Assembly (NCBI GenBank): GCA_019119365.1
Contig: DWXD01000038.1
Location: forward strand, 1-38,998
DNA length: 38,998 bases
Source of the DNA: Candidatus Gemmiger stercoripullorum
GTDB lineage: Bacteria > Bacillota > Clostridia > Oscillospirales > Ruminococcaceae
Reading direction: 5' to 3'
Below are positions 29,295 to 35,651 of this stretch, one piece after another. Position 1 is the stretch's first letter. The number at the start of each line of letters is the position of its first letter. The position numbers were made by a program, and so were the translations under genes. The notes under the pieces are model-generated. The model searched no databases and had not been told where the DNA came from. It saw only the letters and a program-made list of their open reading frames with translations.

Positions 29295-31037
29295 TTGTAT
29301 CCGGTCCCAGAAAGCTACCGCCAGGCCATGGCGGCGGCGGTGCGCAGCGAGCGGCTGCGGGGCGCGCTGGCGCTGGCCGACGGCGGTGTGCTGACGTTCG
29401 GCCCGGCCGACCTCATGAGCGGCTCGGTCACGCTGGACGACCAGTGCGTTACCGGCGAGGAACTGCAGTTCGGCTGCGTCTATCTTGGGCAGGCGGCGTT
29501 CCAGCTGCGCACATCGCTTTCGCGCTACCGCCTGTACGGCGCGCAGCTGACGCTGACCTACGGCCTGCAGCTGGCGGACGGCAGCTGGTTTGACCTGCCG
29601 CTCGGCGTGTATACGGTGGCGGAAGCCGAGCGCACCAGTTTGTGCGTCGCCATCCATGCGTATGACAACATCCTCAAGCTGGATGGGGACTACACCGGCC
29701 CCGCTTTGCAGGGCACGCCGTATGATATGCTGTGCCAGATCGCCGAACACTGCGGCCTGGCCGTCGGCATGACCGGGGCCGAGATGGCCGCCTGGCCCAA
29801 CGCGGGCGAGACGTTCCAGCTCGACACCCAGGACGGCTGCGCCACCTGGCGGGACTGCTTGGCCGCCGTTGCGCAGGTCGTGGGGGCGTTCGGCGCGGCC
29901 GACCGCGCGGGCGCGCTCGTTTTGCGGCGGTTCGCGGCGGAGCCCTGCCGCACCCTCGGGCCCGGGGCGCGCAGCGGCGCGGCGGTGGCCGACTATGTCT
30001 GCCGCTACCGCGCGCTGGCCGTGCAGGCCGGCAGCCGCCGCCTTGCCAGCGAAGCGGCGGACGCCGATGGCCTGGTGATGACCATGACCGAAGCGCCGCT
30101 GTTTGCCAAGGGCCTGCCCGAACGCGCGCAGGCGCTGTGCGACGCGCTGTTTGCAAGCCTGCGCGCCATCGAATATGTGCCCGCCAGCGTGACCGGCGTG
30201 GCCGACCCGACCTTTGACTGCGGCGACCGGCTGACCCTGACCGAGCCGGGCGAAGCCTCCGGCCTGACCGTGGCCGAAACGCTTGTTACCCACCGCGTGT
30301 GGAAGTTCCGCGGCGGCGGTACGCTCAAGGGCGTGGGCAAGAACCCGTGCCTCGCCGCGGCGCGGGACAAAAGCAGCGCCGCGCTGCAGCAGCTGCAGAC
30401 CCAGACCGCCAGCAACCGCCTGATCTTTTACAGCTTTGTCAGCCGCGCGGCCGTCACGGCGGGCGAACAGGAGCAGACCGCGGCGTATGTCAACTTTGTC
30501 ACGGTCGAAAAAACCGGCGCGCTGTTTTTTGCCCAGCTGCTTACCGAAGCCCGGCCCGCGCAGGCGGGCGGCACGGTGACGCTGGCCGTGCACTATTACC
30601 TGAACGGCGCGCGCATCGGCGGCTTTGCGCCCGCGCAGCGCATGGCGGCGGGGCGGCACACGCTGGCGCTGTTCTACCCGTTCACCGAGCTTGCGGCCGA
30701 CACCAGCAACCGCTTTGAGGTGCGCCTGCAGGCCGCGGGCGGCACGGTGTATACCGCCGCCGGGGACCTGCGCGGCGTTGTGACCGGCCAGGGCATGGCG
30801 GGCGGCGCTGTGTGGGACGGCACGCTGACGCTGGAAGACAGCCTGCCGCCGCCCGCCTGGGACGCCGCCGCGCTGGCCCCGGGCCCGCTGCAGGGCACGG
30901 CCGCGGTGCAAGCCGCTGCGCCGCAGGCGTGCACGCTGACCGAAACGCTGCCCGCCCTGCGCTGGGCGGCCGGCGCGCTGACGCTGGACCCGCTGGCCGC
31001 GCAGGGCCCGGACATCCAACAGGAGGGAGAAACATGA
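29295..31037 (+). CDS. Tail-associated / baseplate protein
   Basis: 580 residues from a TTG at 29295, which has AAGGAGG upstream; no ATG in frame is near. The N-terminal half (MYPVPESYRQAMAAAVRSERLRG..., DDQCVTGEELQFGCVYLGQAAFQL, LPLGVYTVAEAERTSLCVAIHAYDNILKLDGDY) has the layout of distal-tail/Tal-type proteins that form the base of the tail; the second half is beta-rich and may bind a fibre (AGRHTLALFYPFTELAADTSNRFEVRLQAAGG). The stop overlaps the next gene (ATGA). Function is by position and pattern. Confidence 0.75.
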   Translation: MYPVPESYRQAMAAAVRSERLRGALALADGGVLTFGPADLMSGSVTLDDQCVTGEELQFGCVYLGQAAFQLRTSLSRYRLYGAQLTLTYGLQLADGSWFDLPLGVYTVAEAERTSLCVAIHAYDNILKLDGDYTGPALQGTPYDMLCQIAEHCGLAVGMTGAEMAAWPNAGETFQLDTQDGCATWRDCLAAVAQVVGAFGAADRAGALVLRRFAAEPCRTLGPGARSGAAVADYVCRYRALAVQAGSRRLASEAADADGLVMTMTEAPLFAKGLPERAQALCDALFASLRAIEYVPASVTGVADPTFDCGDRLTLTEPGEASGLTVAETLVTHRVWKFRGGGTLKGVGKNPCLAAARDKSSAALQQLQTQTASNRLIFYSFVSRAAVTAGEQEQTAAYVNFVTVEKTGALFFAQLLTEARPAQAGGTVTLAVHYYLNGARIGGFAPAQRMAAGRHTLALFYPFTELAADTSNRFEVRLQAAGGTVYTAAGDLRGVVTGQGMAGGAVWDGTLTLEDSLPPPAWDAAALAPGPLQGTAAVQAAAPQACTLTETLPALRWAAGALTLDPLAAQGPDIQQEGET

Positions 31038-32521
31038 GCCTGGAAGGCACGACCCGCATTGAACTGACCGACGTGCGCACCGGCAGGACCGAAGTGCGCG
31101 AACACAAAAACCGCGTGACCGGGGCGGTGCAGGAGATCTTCACGCCGCTGGGGCTGTACACCAGCGCCGAGATGCTGCAGCCGCAGGACGGCGAGGACGC
31201 CAACAGCCCGCTTGCCTACGCCTTTGGCGGGCTGCTGCTGCTTGACACCGCCGTTGGCAGCAGCGAGGATGCGCTGCTGATCCCGCCCGGCGCGCAGATC
31301 ACCGGAACGGCGGCGCACGGCGCGCCCAACAACGGCGAAAACCGCATCCGCGGCAGCTACAACGCCGCCGAAAGCAGCTTTGACGCCGAAACCGGCGTCG
31401 CCACCTTTGTCTATGATTTCAGCACCCAGCAGGCCAACGGTACGATTGCCTCGGTCTGCCTGACCCACCGCAGCGGGGCCTACCTTTCGAGCGAGGACAC
31501 CCACGCGAGCGCCGACCACTGTACCTACGACCTGTGCGAGGATTTCGGCGGGCAGCTCAGCGGGGCGTTCGCGCTGTTTCTCGACGCGCAGGACGATATC
31601 CCCTATCTGCTGGAGCTCGACGAAGCGGACGATTCCCTGCTCCTGGCCAAACCCGCCGCCCAGGGGGACACGCTGCGGCTTGACCTCATCCGCTACCCGG
31701 CGTTTTTGCGCAGCCTCGACCTTTTCTGGCAGCGCGGGGCCAACAGGCCGGACCCCAAAAGCCAGACGCCGGTGACGCTGTCCGCCCCGCTGCTCAAGGC
31801 TTCCAACGGCACGGCGTATTTCCTCGGCTGGAACTACTGCCCGCAGGACCGCACGCTCTACATTGTCAATGCGGCGTCCAACCGCCTGGCGGCCAACGCG
31901 GCGTTTCAGGTGTACGCCGTCAACGTGCAGACACAGCAGCAGACGCTGTACACGCTGACCAACCAGACCGGCGTCGAGCTGGCGGGCGGCAGCGCGGGCA
32001 CGCTGCGCAGCGGCGCGCTGACCCAGAACCTGCGCGCGGCCCGCCCGCTGGAAGGTTATGTCTATGACGGGCATGTCTACCTGCGCAGCTACGCCAAAAC
32101 GGACGGGCTGTACCGGTATTTCAAGATCGCGCTTGACGATGCGGGCGATGTGACCGAGATCGACTGCGCGGGCCTGCAGCTGCCCTATGTCAACGACGCC
32201 TGCGCCGGGCGGCTGTACTGCTATGCGGGCGGCGGCATCGGCGGCGGGGCTTACGGCACCGTGCTGGACACGGCGCGCGACCGCCTGCGGCGCATCGAGG
32301 TCTACAGCGGCGAGGCGGACTGGTTCAAGCGGTTCGACATCCGCGGCCGCACGGCGCTGCAGGTGCACGCGCGGGACGAAAGCTCCGCCACCGACGGCCT
32401 CGCCCTCAGCGTGCGGGCCAACTACCTGGCCACCGTCAACGACCTGGCCGAGCCGGTGCAGAAAACCGCCGACAAAACCATGAAGGTGACGTATATTTTG
32501 CGGCGCACAGCCGGAGCCTGA
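31034..32521 (+). CDS. Putative tail fibre / receptor-binding protein
   Basis: 495 residues with GGAGGGAG upstream. The N-terminal block LEGTTRIELTDVRTGRTEVREHKNRVTGAVQEIFTPLGLY is a recurrent attachment module in Clostridial phage tail proteins. The remainder is beta-rich with repeating Tyr/Gly/Asn motifs (YVYDGHVYLRSYAKTDGLYRYFKIALDD; RLYCYAGGGIGGGAYGTVLD), resembling a beta-propeller-like or receptor-binding head. No enzymatic motif was recognised. It is the best candidate for host recognition. A heptamer element starts within 11 nt of the stop. Confidence 0.65.
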   Translation: MSLEGTTRIELTDVRTGRTEVREHKNRVTGAVQEIFTPLGLYTSAEMLQPQDGEDANSPLAYAFGGLLLLDTAVGSSEDALLIPPGAQITGTAAHGAPNNGENRIRGSYNAAESSFDAETGVATFVYDFSTQQANGTIASVCLTHRSGAYLSSEDTHASADHCTYDLCEDFGGQLSGAFALFLDAQDDIPYLLELDEADDSLLLAKPAAQGDTLRLDLIRYPAFLRSLDLFWQRGANRPDPKSQTPVTLSAPLLKASNGTAYFLGWNYCPQDRTLYIVNAASNRLAANAAFQVYAVNVQTQQQTLYTLTNQTGVELAGGSAGTLRSGALTQNLRAARPLEGYVYDGHVYLRSYAKTDGLYRYFKIALDDAGDVTEIDCAGLQLPYVNDACAGRLYCYAGGGIGGGAYGTVLDTARDRLRRIEVYSGEADWFKRFDIRGRTALQVHARDESSATDGLALSVRANYLATVNDLAEPVQKTADKTMKVTYILRRTAGA

Positions 32522-32531
32522 AAACTCTTTT

Positions 32532-32712
32532 GAGAGTTCAGAGTTCAGAGTTAAGAGTTAAGATGCGGAACGCGGCCTTTGGCCGCGATCAAAATACGGC
32601 CGCAAGGTTTCTCTCGCATTTTTTGAGCCGCCCGCAGGGCGGCGATCCACCAAATCTAAACTCTGAACTCTTCACTCTAAACTCTTATAAAAACTCTCAA
32701 CTCTGAACTCTA
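32532..32712. repeat. Heptamer-bounded inverted element, copy 2
   Basis: Left arm GAGTTCA/GAGTTAA heptamers (32532-32563), core (32564-32654) with CGCGGCCTTTGGCCGCG, ATCAAAATACGG, TTTTTTGAGCCGCCC and the GCCGCCCGCAGGGCGGC hairpin, and right arm of complementary heptamers (32655-32712). Nearly identical to 28695-28889. The right arm ends 4 nt before the M23 gene's ribosome-binding site AAGGAGGGG. Confidence 0.88.
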
Positions 32713-32731
32713 ATTAAGGAGGGGAAGGATA

Positions 32732-33340
32732 ATGCGACTTGCAAACGGGGAGGTCCTGCTGTGCTGGCCTTTGGCGCAGCATATCATCACGGCGGGCTGG
32801 ACCTACAACGACGGCGGCGCGCACAGCGCCATCGACCTGCGCGCGGCGGCCGGCACGCCGGTCTATGCGGCCGAGGACGGCACGGTCGACGGGGTGCAGC
32901 GCTGGGACGGCCACACCAAAACCGGCATGCAGAGCTACGGCAACATGCTGCGCCTGCGCCACGCCGATTATAACGGCCTGGCGCTGCAAACGCGGTACGC
33001 GCACCTGTCCCGCCTGTGCGTGGCGGCGGGTGATACCGTCAAGGCGGGGCAGCTCATCGGCTACAGTGGCGAGAGCGGCAACTGCTGCGGCGCGCACCTG
33101 CATTTCGAGGTGCTGTGCGGCGGCGCGCGCGTGCACCCGCTGAACTGGCTGGACGATGATTTCGCCTGCGCCACGGACGCGGTGCGGGCACATCTGGGCG
33201 TTTACCGCAGTGTCGCCGCCCCGGCTGCGGCGCCCGCTTTGCAGCGGCTGAGCATCGGCCCGGTCAGCAGCGGCGACGCCATGCGGTTCTGGGCGCTGGC
33301 ACGGCAGCTTGCCGTGCCGTATACGGCCGAGTATGTGTAA
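32732..33340 (+). CDS. M23-family endopeptidase (phage endolysin)
   Basis: 202 residues. M23/LytM zinc metallopeptidases cut peptide bridges of peptidoglycan. The zinc ligands are intact: H31-x3-D35 (GAHSAIDLRAAAGTPVYAAEDGTV) and H122-x-H124 (CGAHLHFEV), with H91 (TRYAHLSRL) completing the site. There is no signal peptide, so export would rely on the holin encoded downstream. The C-terminal 50 residues (RLSIGPVSSGDAMRFWALARQLAVPYTAEY) form a small extra domain, possibly wall-binding. Confidence 0.9.
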   Translation: MRLANGEVLLCWPLAQHIITAGWTYNDGGAHSAIDLRAAAGTPVYAAEDGTVDGVQRWDGHTKTGMQSYGNMLRLRHADYNGLALQTRYAHLSRLCVAAGDTVKAGQLIGYSGESGNCCGAHLHFEVLCGGARVHPLNWLDDDFACATDAVRAHLGVYRSVAAPAAAPALQRLSIGPVSSGDAMRFWALARQLAVPYTAEYV

Positions 33341-33355
33341 AAAGGGGGAATGGAT

Positions 33356-33628
33356 ATGGAGTGGACCGCCGTCACGGTGCTGGCGCCCATCGCCGGGTTG
33401 GGCGTCACGGTGGGCGGGCCGGTGGTGCGGCTCAACAGCAGCATCACGCGGCTGACCGCGCTGCTGCAGGCGATGGAACGCCGCCTGGACGCGCTGGAAG
33501 CGGCGCTTGCCGCCCAGCAGAGCAAGGCGGCCGAAAGCCACCGCCGCCTGTGGACCCGAGAAGAGGAGCAGGACCGCCGCCTGGCCGACCACGAGGCGCG
33601 CCTGCAGCTGTTGGAAGGAGGACGCTGA
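33356..33628 (+). CDS. XhlA-like coiled-coil lysis accessory protein
   Basis: 90 residues from the ATG at 33356, 7 nt after AAGGGGG; an ATG at 33350 is too close to it. A hydrophobic N-terminus (VTVLAPIAGLGVTVGGPVV) is followed by a long coiled coil (SSITRLTALLQAMERRLDALEAALAAQQSKAAESHRRLWTREEEQDRRLADHEARLQLLE). This layout is like phage hemolysin XhlA-type or Rz-like membrane-bound proteins in lysis cassettes, but with the membrane segment at the N-terminus. It is directly followed by the holin (TGA then ATG). Confidence 0.65.
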   Translation: MEWTAVTVLAPIAGLGVTVGGPVVRLNSSITRLTALLQAMERRLDALEAALAAQQSKAAESHRRLWTREEEQDRRLADHEARLQLLEGGR

Positions 33629-33826
33629 ATGGAAGATTTCTGGAAAAACCTGGCCGCGCTGCTCAAGGTCAAGACGATCGTTACGCTGGTCGTCATCGCC
33701 GTGTTTGCGGCGCTGGCGCTGGCGGGCGTGCTGCAGCCCGACACCGTCATGACCATCGTGACCATGGTCGTCGCATTTTATTTCGGCACCCAGAGCGGGA
33801 AGGGGAGCGGGGAGAATAAAAATTAG
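33629..33826 (+). CDS. Holin-like protein
   Basis: 65 residues with two hydrophobic segments (TIVTLVVIAVFAALALAGVL, about 17-36; VMTIVTMVVAFYFGTQ, about 41-56) and charged ends, the shape of a class II holin. The MEDFWKNLAALLKVKT start and FYFGTQSGKGS end recur in Firmicute phage holins. The ribosome-binding site GGAAGGAGG lies within the preceding gene. The TAG stop belongs to a heptamer repeat. Confidence 0.8.
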   Translation: MEDFWKNLAALLKVKTIVTLVVIAVFAALALAGVLQPDTVMTIVTMVVAFYFGTQSGKGSGENKN

Positions 33827-33846
33827 GAATTAGGAATGAGGAATTG
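33821..33846. repeat. AGGAATN heptamer repeat at the holin stop codon
   Basis: AATTAGGAATTAGGAATGAG plus GAATTG forms more than three heptamers. The holin stop TAG (33824-33826) is inside the first unit. It marks the end of the phage module and the start of palindrome array C. Confidence 0.8.
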
Positions 33847-33888
33847 GTTGCGGCCGTTCCGGTTTGGCCCGAAACACAAAATTTGTTC

Positions 33889-33965
33889 GTAGGGGCGGGA
33901 TTTATCCCGCCCGCGGAACCCTGCGGCGGCGCATGGTCCGGTGGGATGAGGGCATCCCGCCCTAC
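33889..33965. repeat. REPIN-like hairpin pair C1
   Basis: GTAGGG foot with GCGGGATTTATCCCGC, spacer containing CCCTGCGGCGGCGCATGG, then heart GATGAGGGCATC ending CCCTAC. Confidence 0.88.
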
Positions 33966-34020
33966 GTCTGCCCGGTGGGGAGCGGCCGTTCCGGTTTGGT
34001 CCGAAACACAAAATTTGTTC

Positions 34021-34097
34021 GTAGGGTCGGGATTTATCCCGCCCGCGGAACCCTGCGGCGGCGCATGGTCCGGCGGGATGAGGGCATCCCGCCCTAC
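34021..34097. repeat. REPIN-like hairpin pair C2
   Basis: As the previous pair, but the left stem has a one-sided change (GTAGGGTCGGG), leaving a mismatch with the right half of that hairpin. 77 nt. Confidence 0.88.
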
Positions 34098-34152
34098 GTC
34101 TGCCCGGTGGGGAGCGGCCGTTCCGGTTTGGCCTGAAACACAAAATTTGTTC

Positions 34153-34231
34153 GTAGGGGCGGGATTTATCCCGCCCGCAAAACCTTGCGGCGGCGCATGG
34201 TCCCCGGGCCGATGCAAGCATCGTCTCCTAC
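34153..34231. repeat. REPIN-like hairpin pair C3
   Basis: Left arm GCGGGATTTATCCCGC; right arm GGGCCGATGCAAGCATCG ending TCTCCTAC, with a stem mismatch relative to the intact version at 34477-34504. Confidence 0.86.
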
Positions 34232-34293
34232 AGGGGGGTTGTGGTGTGGCAAGGCCGTAATTTCCCGGTTGGCCGCGGTGCCCGCCACCGGTC

Positions 34294-34370
34294 GTAGGGG
34301 CGGATTCCATATCCGCCCGGGGTGTTTGCGCCAGCGAGAGGCCCGGCGGGATGAGGGCATCCCGCCCTAC
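34294..34370. repeat. REPIN-like hairpin pair C4
   Basis: Left arm GCGGATTCCATATCCGC, spacer GTTTGCGCCAGCGAGAGG, right arm with heart GATGAGGGCATC. Repeated almost unchanged 272 nt later. Confidence 0.88.
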
Positions 34371-34425
34371 GTCCGCCCGGATGGCCGCGGCCTTTCCGGT
34401 TTAACCCGAAACACAAAATTTATTC

Positions 34426-34504
34426 GTAGGGTCGGGATTTATCCCGCCCGCGGAACCTTGCGGCGGCGCATGGCCCCCGGGACGATGCAAGCATCGTCCC
34501 CTAC
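34426..34504. repeat. REPIN-like hairpin pair C5
   Basis: Left arm GTAGGGTCGGGATTTATCCC; right arm GGGACGATGCAAGCATCGTC ending CCCTAC. 79 nt. Confidence 0.88.
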
Positions 34505-34565
34505 AGGGGTTTGTGGTGTGACAAGGCCGTAATTTCCCGGTTGGCCGCGGTGCCCGCCGCCGGTC

Positions 34566-34642
34566 GTAGGGGCGGATTCCATATCCGCCCGGGGTTTTTG
34601 CGCCAGCGGGAGGCCCGGCGGGATGAGGGCATCCCGCCCTAC
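34566..34642. repeat. REPIN-like hairpin pair C6
   Basis: Near-exact copy of the pair at 34294-34370, in a duplication with a 272-nt period that also includes the preceding linker. Confidence 0.88.
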
Positions 34643-34696
34643 GTCCGCCCGGATGGTGACGACCAACCTTTTTGACCGCAACGCTTGCCATGGTTT

Positions 34697-34769
34697 GTAG
34701 GGGAGGGGCATGCCCCTCCCGCGGACCTTGCGGCGACGCAGGCCGGGCCGATATGGAATCGGCCCCTAC
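34697..34769. repeat. REPIN-like hairpin pair C7
   Basis: GTAGGG foot with GGAGGGGCATGCCCCTCC, spacer ACCTTGCGGCGACGCAGG, then GGCCGATATGGAATCGGCC ending CCTAC: the same arm combination as the pair at 3433-3509, 31 kb away. Confidence 0.87.
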
Positions 34770-34797
34770 AGGGGGGCGGCGTGGGGCTCCCGGCTCT

Positions 34798-34825
34798 GTA
34801 GGGCGGGCGTTCACGCCCGCCGCAC
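34798..34825. repeat. Single REPIN-like arm
   Basis: GTAGGG foot followed by GCGGGCGTTCACGCCCGC and CGCAC, like the left arm at 3770. Its partner is missing. Confidence 0.78.
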
Positions 34826-34971
34826 CTTGCGCTGCCGCCGCCCCCGCCGGTTCGGCGCTGAGCGTGCGCGTGGTTGACAAAAACCACGGTGATACGCGCC
34901 TGGCGGAATTCGGTGTGGAATTTGCACAAGAAAACAGGTAAGAATTCTATGCGTTTTGCCCTGCTGCCCTC

Positions 34972-35000
34972 TTGACGGCGTGCGTGCGGTCCGCTATCAT
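34972..35000 (+). promoter_or_regulatory. Promoter of the acyl-carrier-like gene
   Basis: TTGACG (34972-34977), a 17-nt spacer and TATCAT (34995-35000), 40 nt before the start codon. Confidence 0.7.
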
Positions 35001-35040
35001 AATGCCAGGAACGACTGGGAAGGACCGGGAGGTGCACAAC

Positions 35041-35277
35041 ATGACACGCGAAGAATTGCTGGAGATCTTGGCCGAACAGTTCAGCTGCGACGCGCAGGAC
35101 CTGGAGGGCGGCACAACGCTCGAGGAGCTGGGCGCCGACCATGAGGACCTTGTCGAACTGGCCTGGCAGCTGGGCGAGGCCGCCGGTGTCGAGATCGACG
35201 AGGCGCGCCTGGCCGATATCGCTACCATCGACGAGCTGTGGAGCTTCGTCCGCGAGCTGGAGGAAGAGGCGGAATAA
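35041..35277 (+). CDS. Acyl-carrier-protein-like protein lacking the phosphopantetheine serine
   Basis: 78 residues, acidic, with GGGAGG upstream. Size and pattern match acyl carrier proteins: REELLEILAEQFSCDAQDLEGGTTLEELGAD then LVELAWQLGEAAGVEIDEARLADIATIDELWSFVRELEEE. In true carriers the loop reads GADSLD, with the serine taking 4'-phosphopantetheine; here it reads GADHED (residues 31-36), so H34 replaces the serine. It therefore probably cannot carry acyl groups by the usual chemistry and may be a regulatory or structural paralogue. It has its own promoter and no biosynthetic neighbours. Confidence 0.8.
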   Translation: MTREELLEILAEQFSCDAQDLEGGTTLEELGADHEDLVELAWQLGEAAGVEIDEARLADIATIDELWSFVRELEEEAE

Positions 35278-35301
35278 CGCCCCGCCCGGCTGCCCGCCCG
35301 C

Positions 35302-35330
35302 TTGACAAGGCGGCGGGGCAAAGCTATAAT
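35302..35330 (+). promoter_or_regulatory. trpS promoter
   Basis: Consensus TTGACA (35302-35307), a 17-nt spacer and consensus TATAAT (35325-35330), just upstream of the T-box leader. Confidence 0.9.
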
Positions 35331-35621
35331 CTTTTCAGAAACCGTTGACGCGAAGGTAAAGCCGCGCGCAGCGCCCACAGAGAGCCCCCGCAGCTGGGAA
35401 CGGGGCGGCAGGCGGCGCGGCACAATGGATCGCGGAGGGCGCGGGGAACGGCGTTTGGCCCAGTATCCGCCGCCGGTTGGCCCCCGTTACCGGGCCGGGG
35501 CTGCCCGCAGCCCGCAGAGCGGCCGCTCCCCCCGGGGAATACCCGGGCGCGGCAAGCAAGGTGGCACCACAGGATTTCCTGCCCTTGCACAGAGTTTTTC
35601 TGTGCAGGGGCGTTTTGTTTT
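35331..35621 (+). ncRNA. T-box riboswitch controlling trpS
   Basis: The leader has the stem I motif AGAGAGC (35379-35385), a candidate tryptophan specifier TGG (35426-35428, context ACAATGGATCG), and the T-box core AAGGTGGCACCAC (35558-35570) that pairs with the uncharged tRNA acceptor end. Its GCAAGG (35556-35561) can pair with CCTTGC (35583-35588) as antiterminator. The competing terminator is CCCTTGCACAG (35582-35592) with CTGTGCAGGGG (35600-35610), followed by CGTTTTGTTT. Uncharged tRNA-Trp would allow trpS expression. Specifier placement is inferred from the downstream gene, not from a full fold. Confidence 0.92.
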
Positions 35622-35651
35622 CCCCCTGCACCACACAAAAGGAGACATACC

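Larger units (their letters stand above)
20338..33826 (+). mobile_element. Phage late-gene module without portal, integrase or lysogeny genes
   Basis: Sixteen consecutive + strand genes give the order of a siphophage late region: regulator, TerS, TerL, capsid, connector and completion proteins, tail tube, chaperone, Gp15, tape measure, DUF6711-like, tail/baseplate, fibre-like, M23 endopeptidase, XhlA-like and holin. Between TerL and capsid there are only 374 nt of repeats where portal, MuF-like and scaffold genes normally lie. No integrase, repressor, replication or early gene and no att repeats were found in the window. Base composition and codon use look like the host genes. It could be a decayed prophage or a retained particle; the limits are approximate. 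Confidence 0.8.
33850..34231. repeat. 132-bp tandem repeat, three copies
   Basis: Copies start at 33850, 33982 and 34114: each has the linker GCGGCCGTTCCGGTTTGG...CACAAAATTTGTTC, then a hairpin pair. Copies 1 and 2 carry the same right arm (GATGAGGGCATC heart); copy 3 swaps it for a CGATGCAAGCATCG heart. A fourth, diverged linker start occurs at 34387. Confidence 0.9.
33850..34825. repeat. Palindrome array C (REPIN-like), gene-free region
   Basis: No credible gene lies between the holin and the promoter at 34972. Seven hairpin pairs (33889-33965, 34021-34097, 34153-34231, 34294-34370, 34426-34504, 34566-34642, 34697-34769) and one single arm (34798-34825) alternate with linkers of 55, 55, 62, 55, 61, 54 and 28 nt. 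Pairs are 73-79 nt. The stretch 34826-34971 is unassigned. Long frames cross the array on both strands because 132 nt is a multiple of three; they encode the same 44-residue repeat and are rejected as genes. Confidence 0.9.

Noticed and set aside
29292..32368. Two long antisense frames opposite the tail genes
   Set aside because: Shadow composition; the sense genes have ribosome-binding sites and ATGA overlaps.
20338..33826. Complete inducible prophage
   Set aside because: No integrase, repressor, replication or portal gene and no att repeats are visible in the window.
33844..34260. 138-codon frame with a 44-residue internal repeat
   Set aside because: It is the 132-bp DNA repeat read in frame; the array is open in several frames on both strands and has no ribosome-binding site.
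33850..34825. CRISPR array
   Set aside because: Repeats are inverted hairpin pairs of differing sequence, linkers are themselves repeated, and no cas genes are present.
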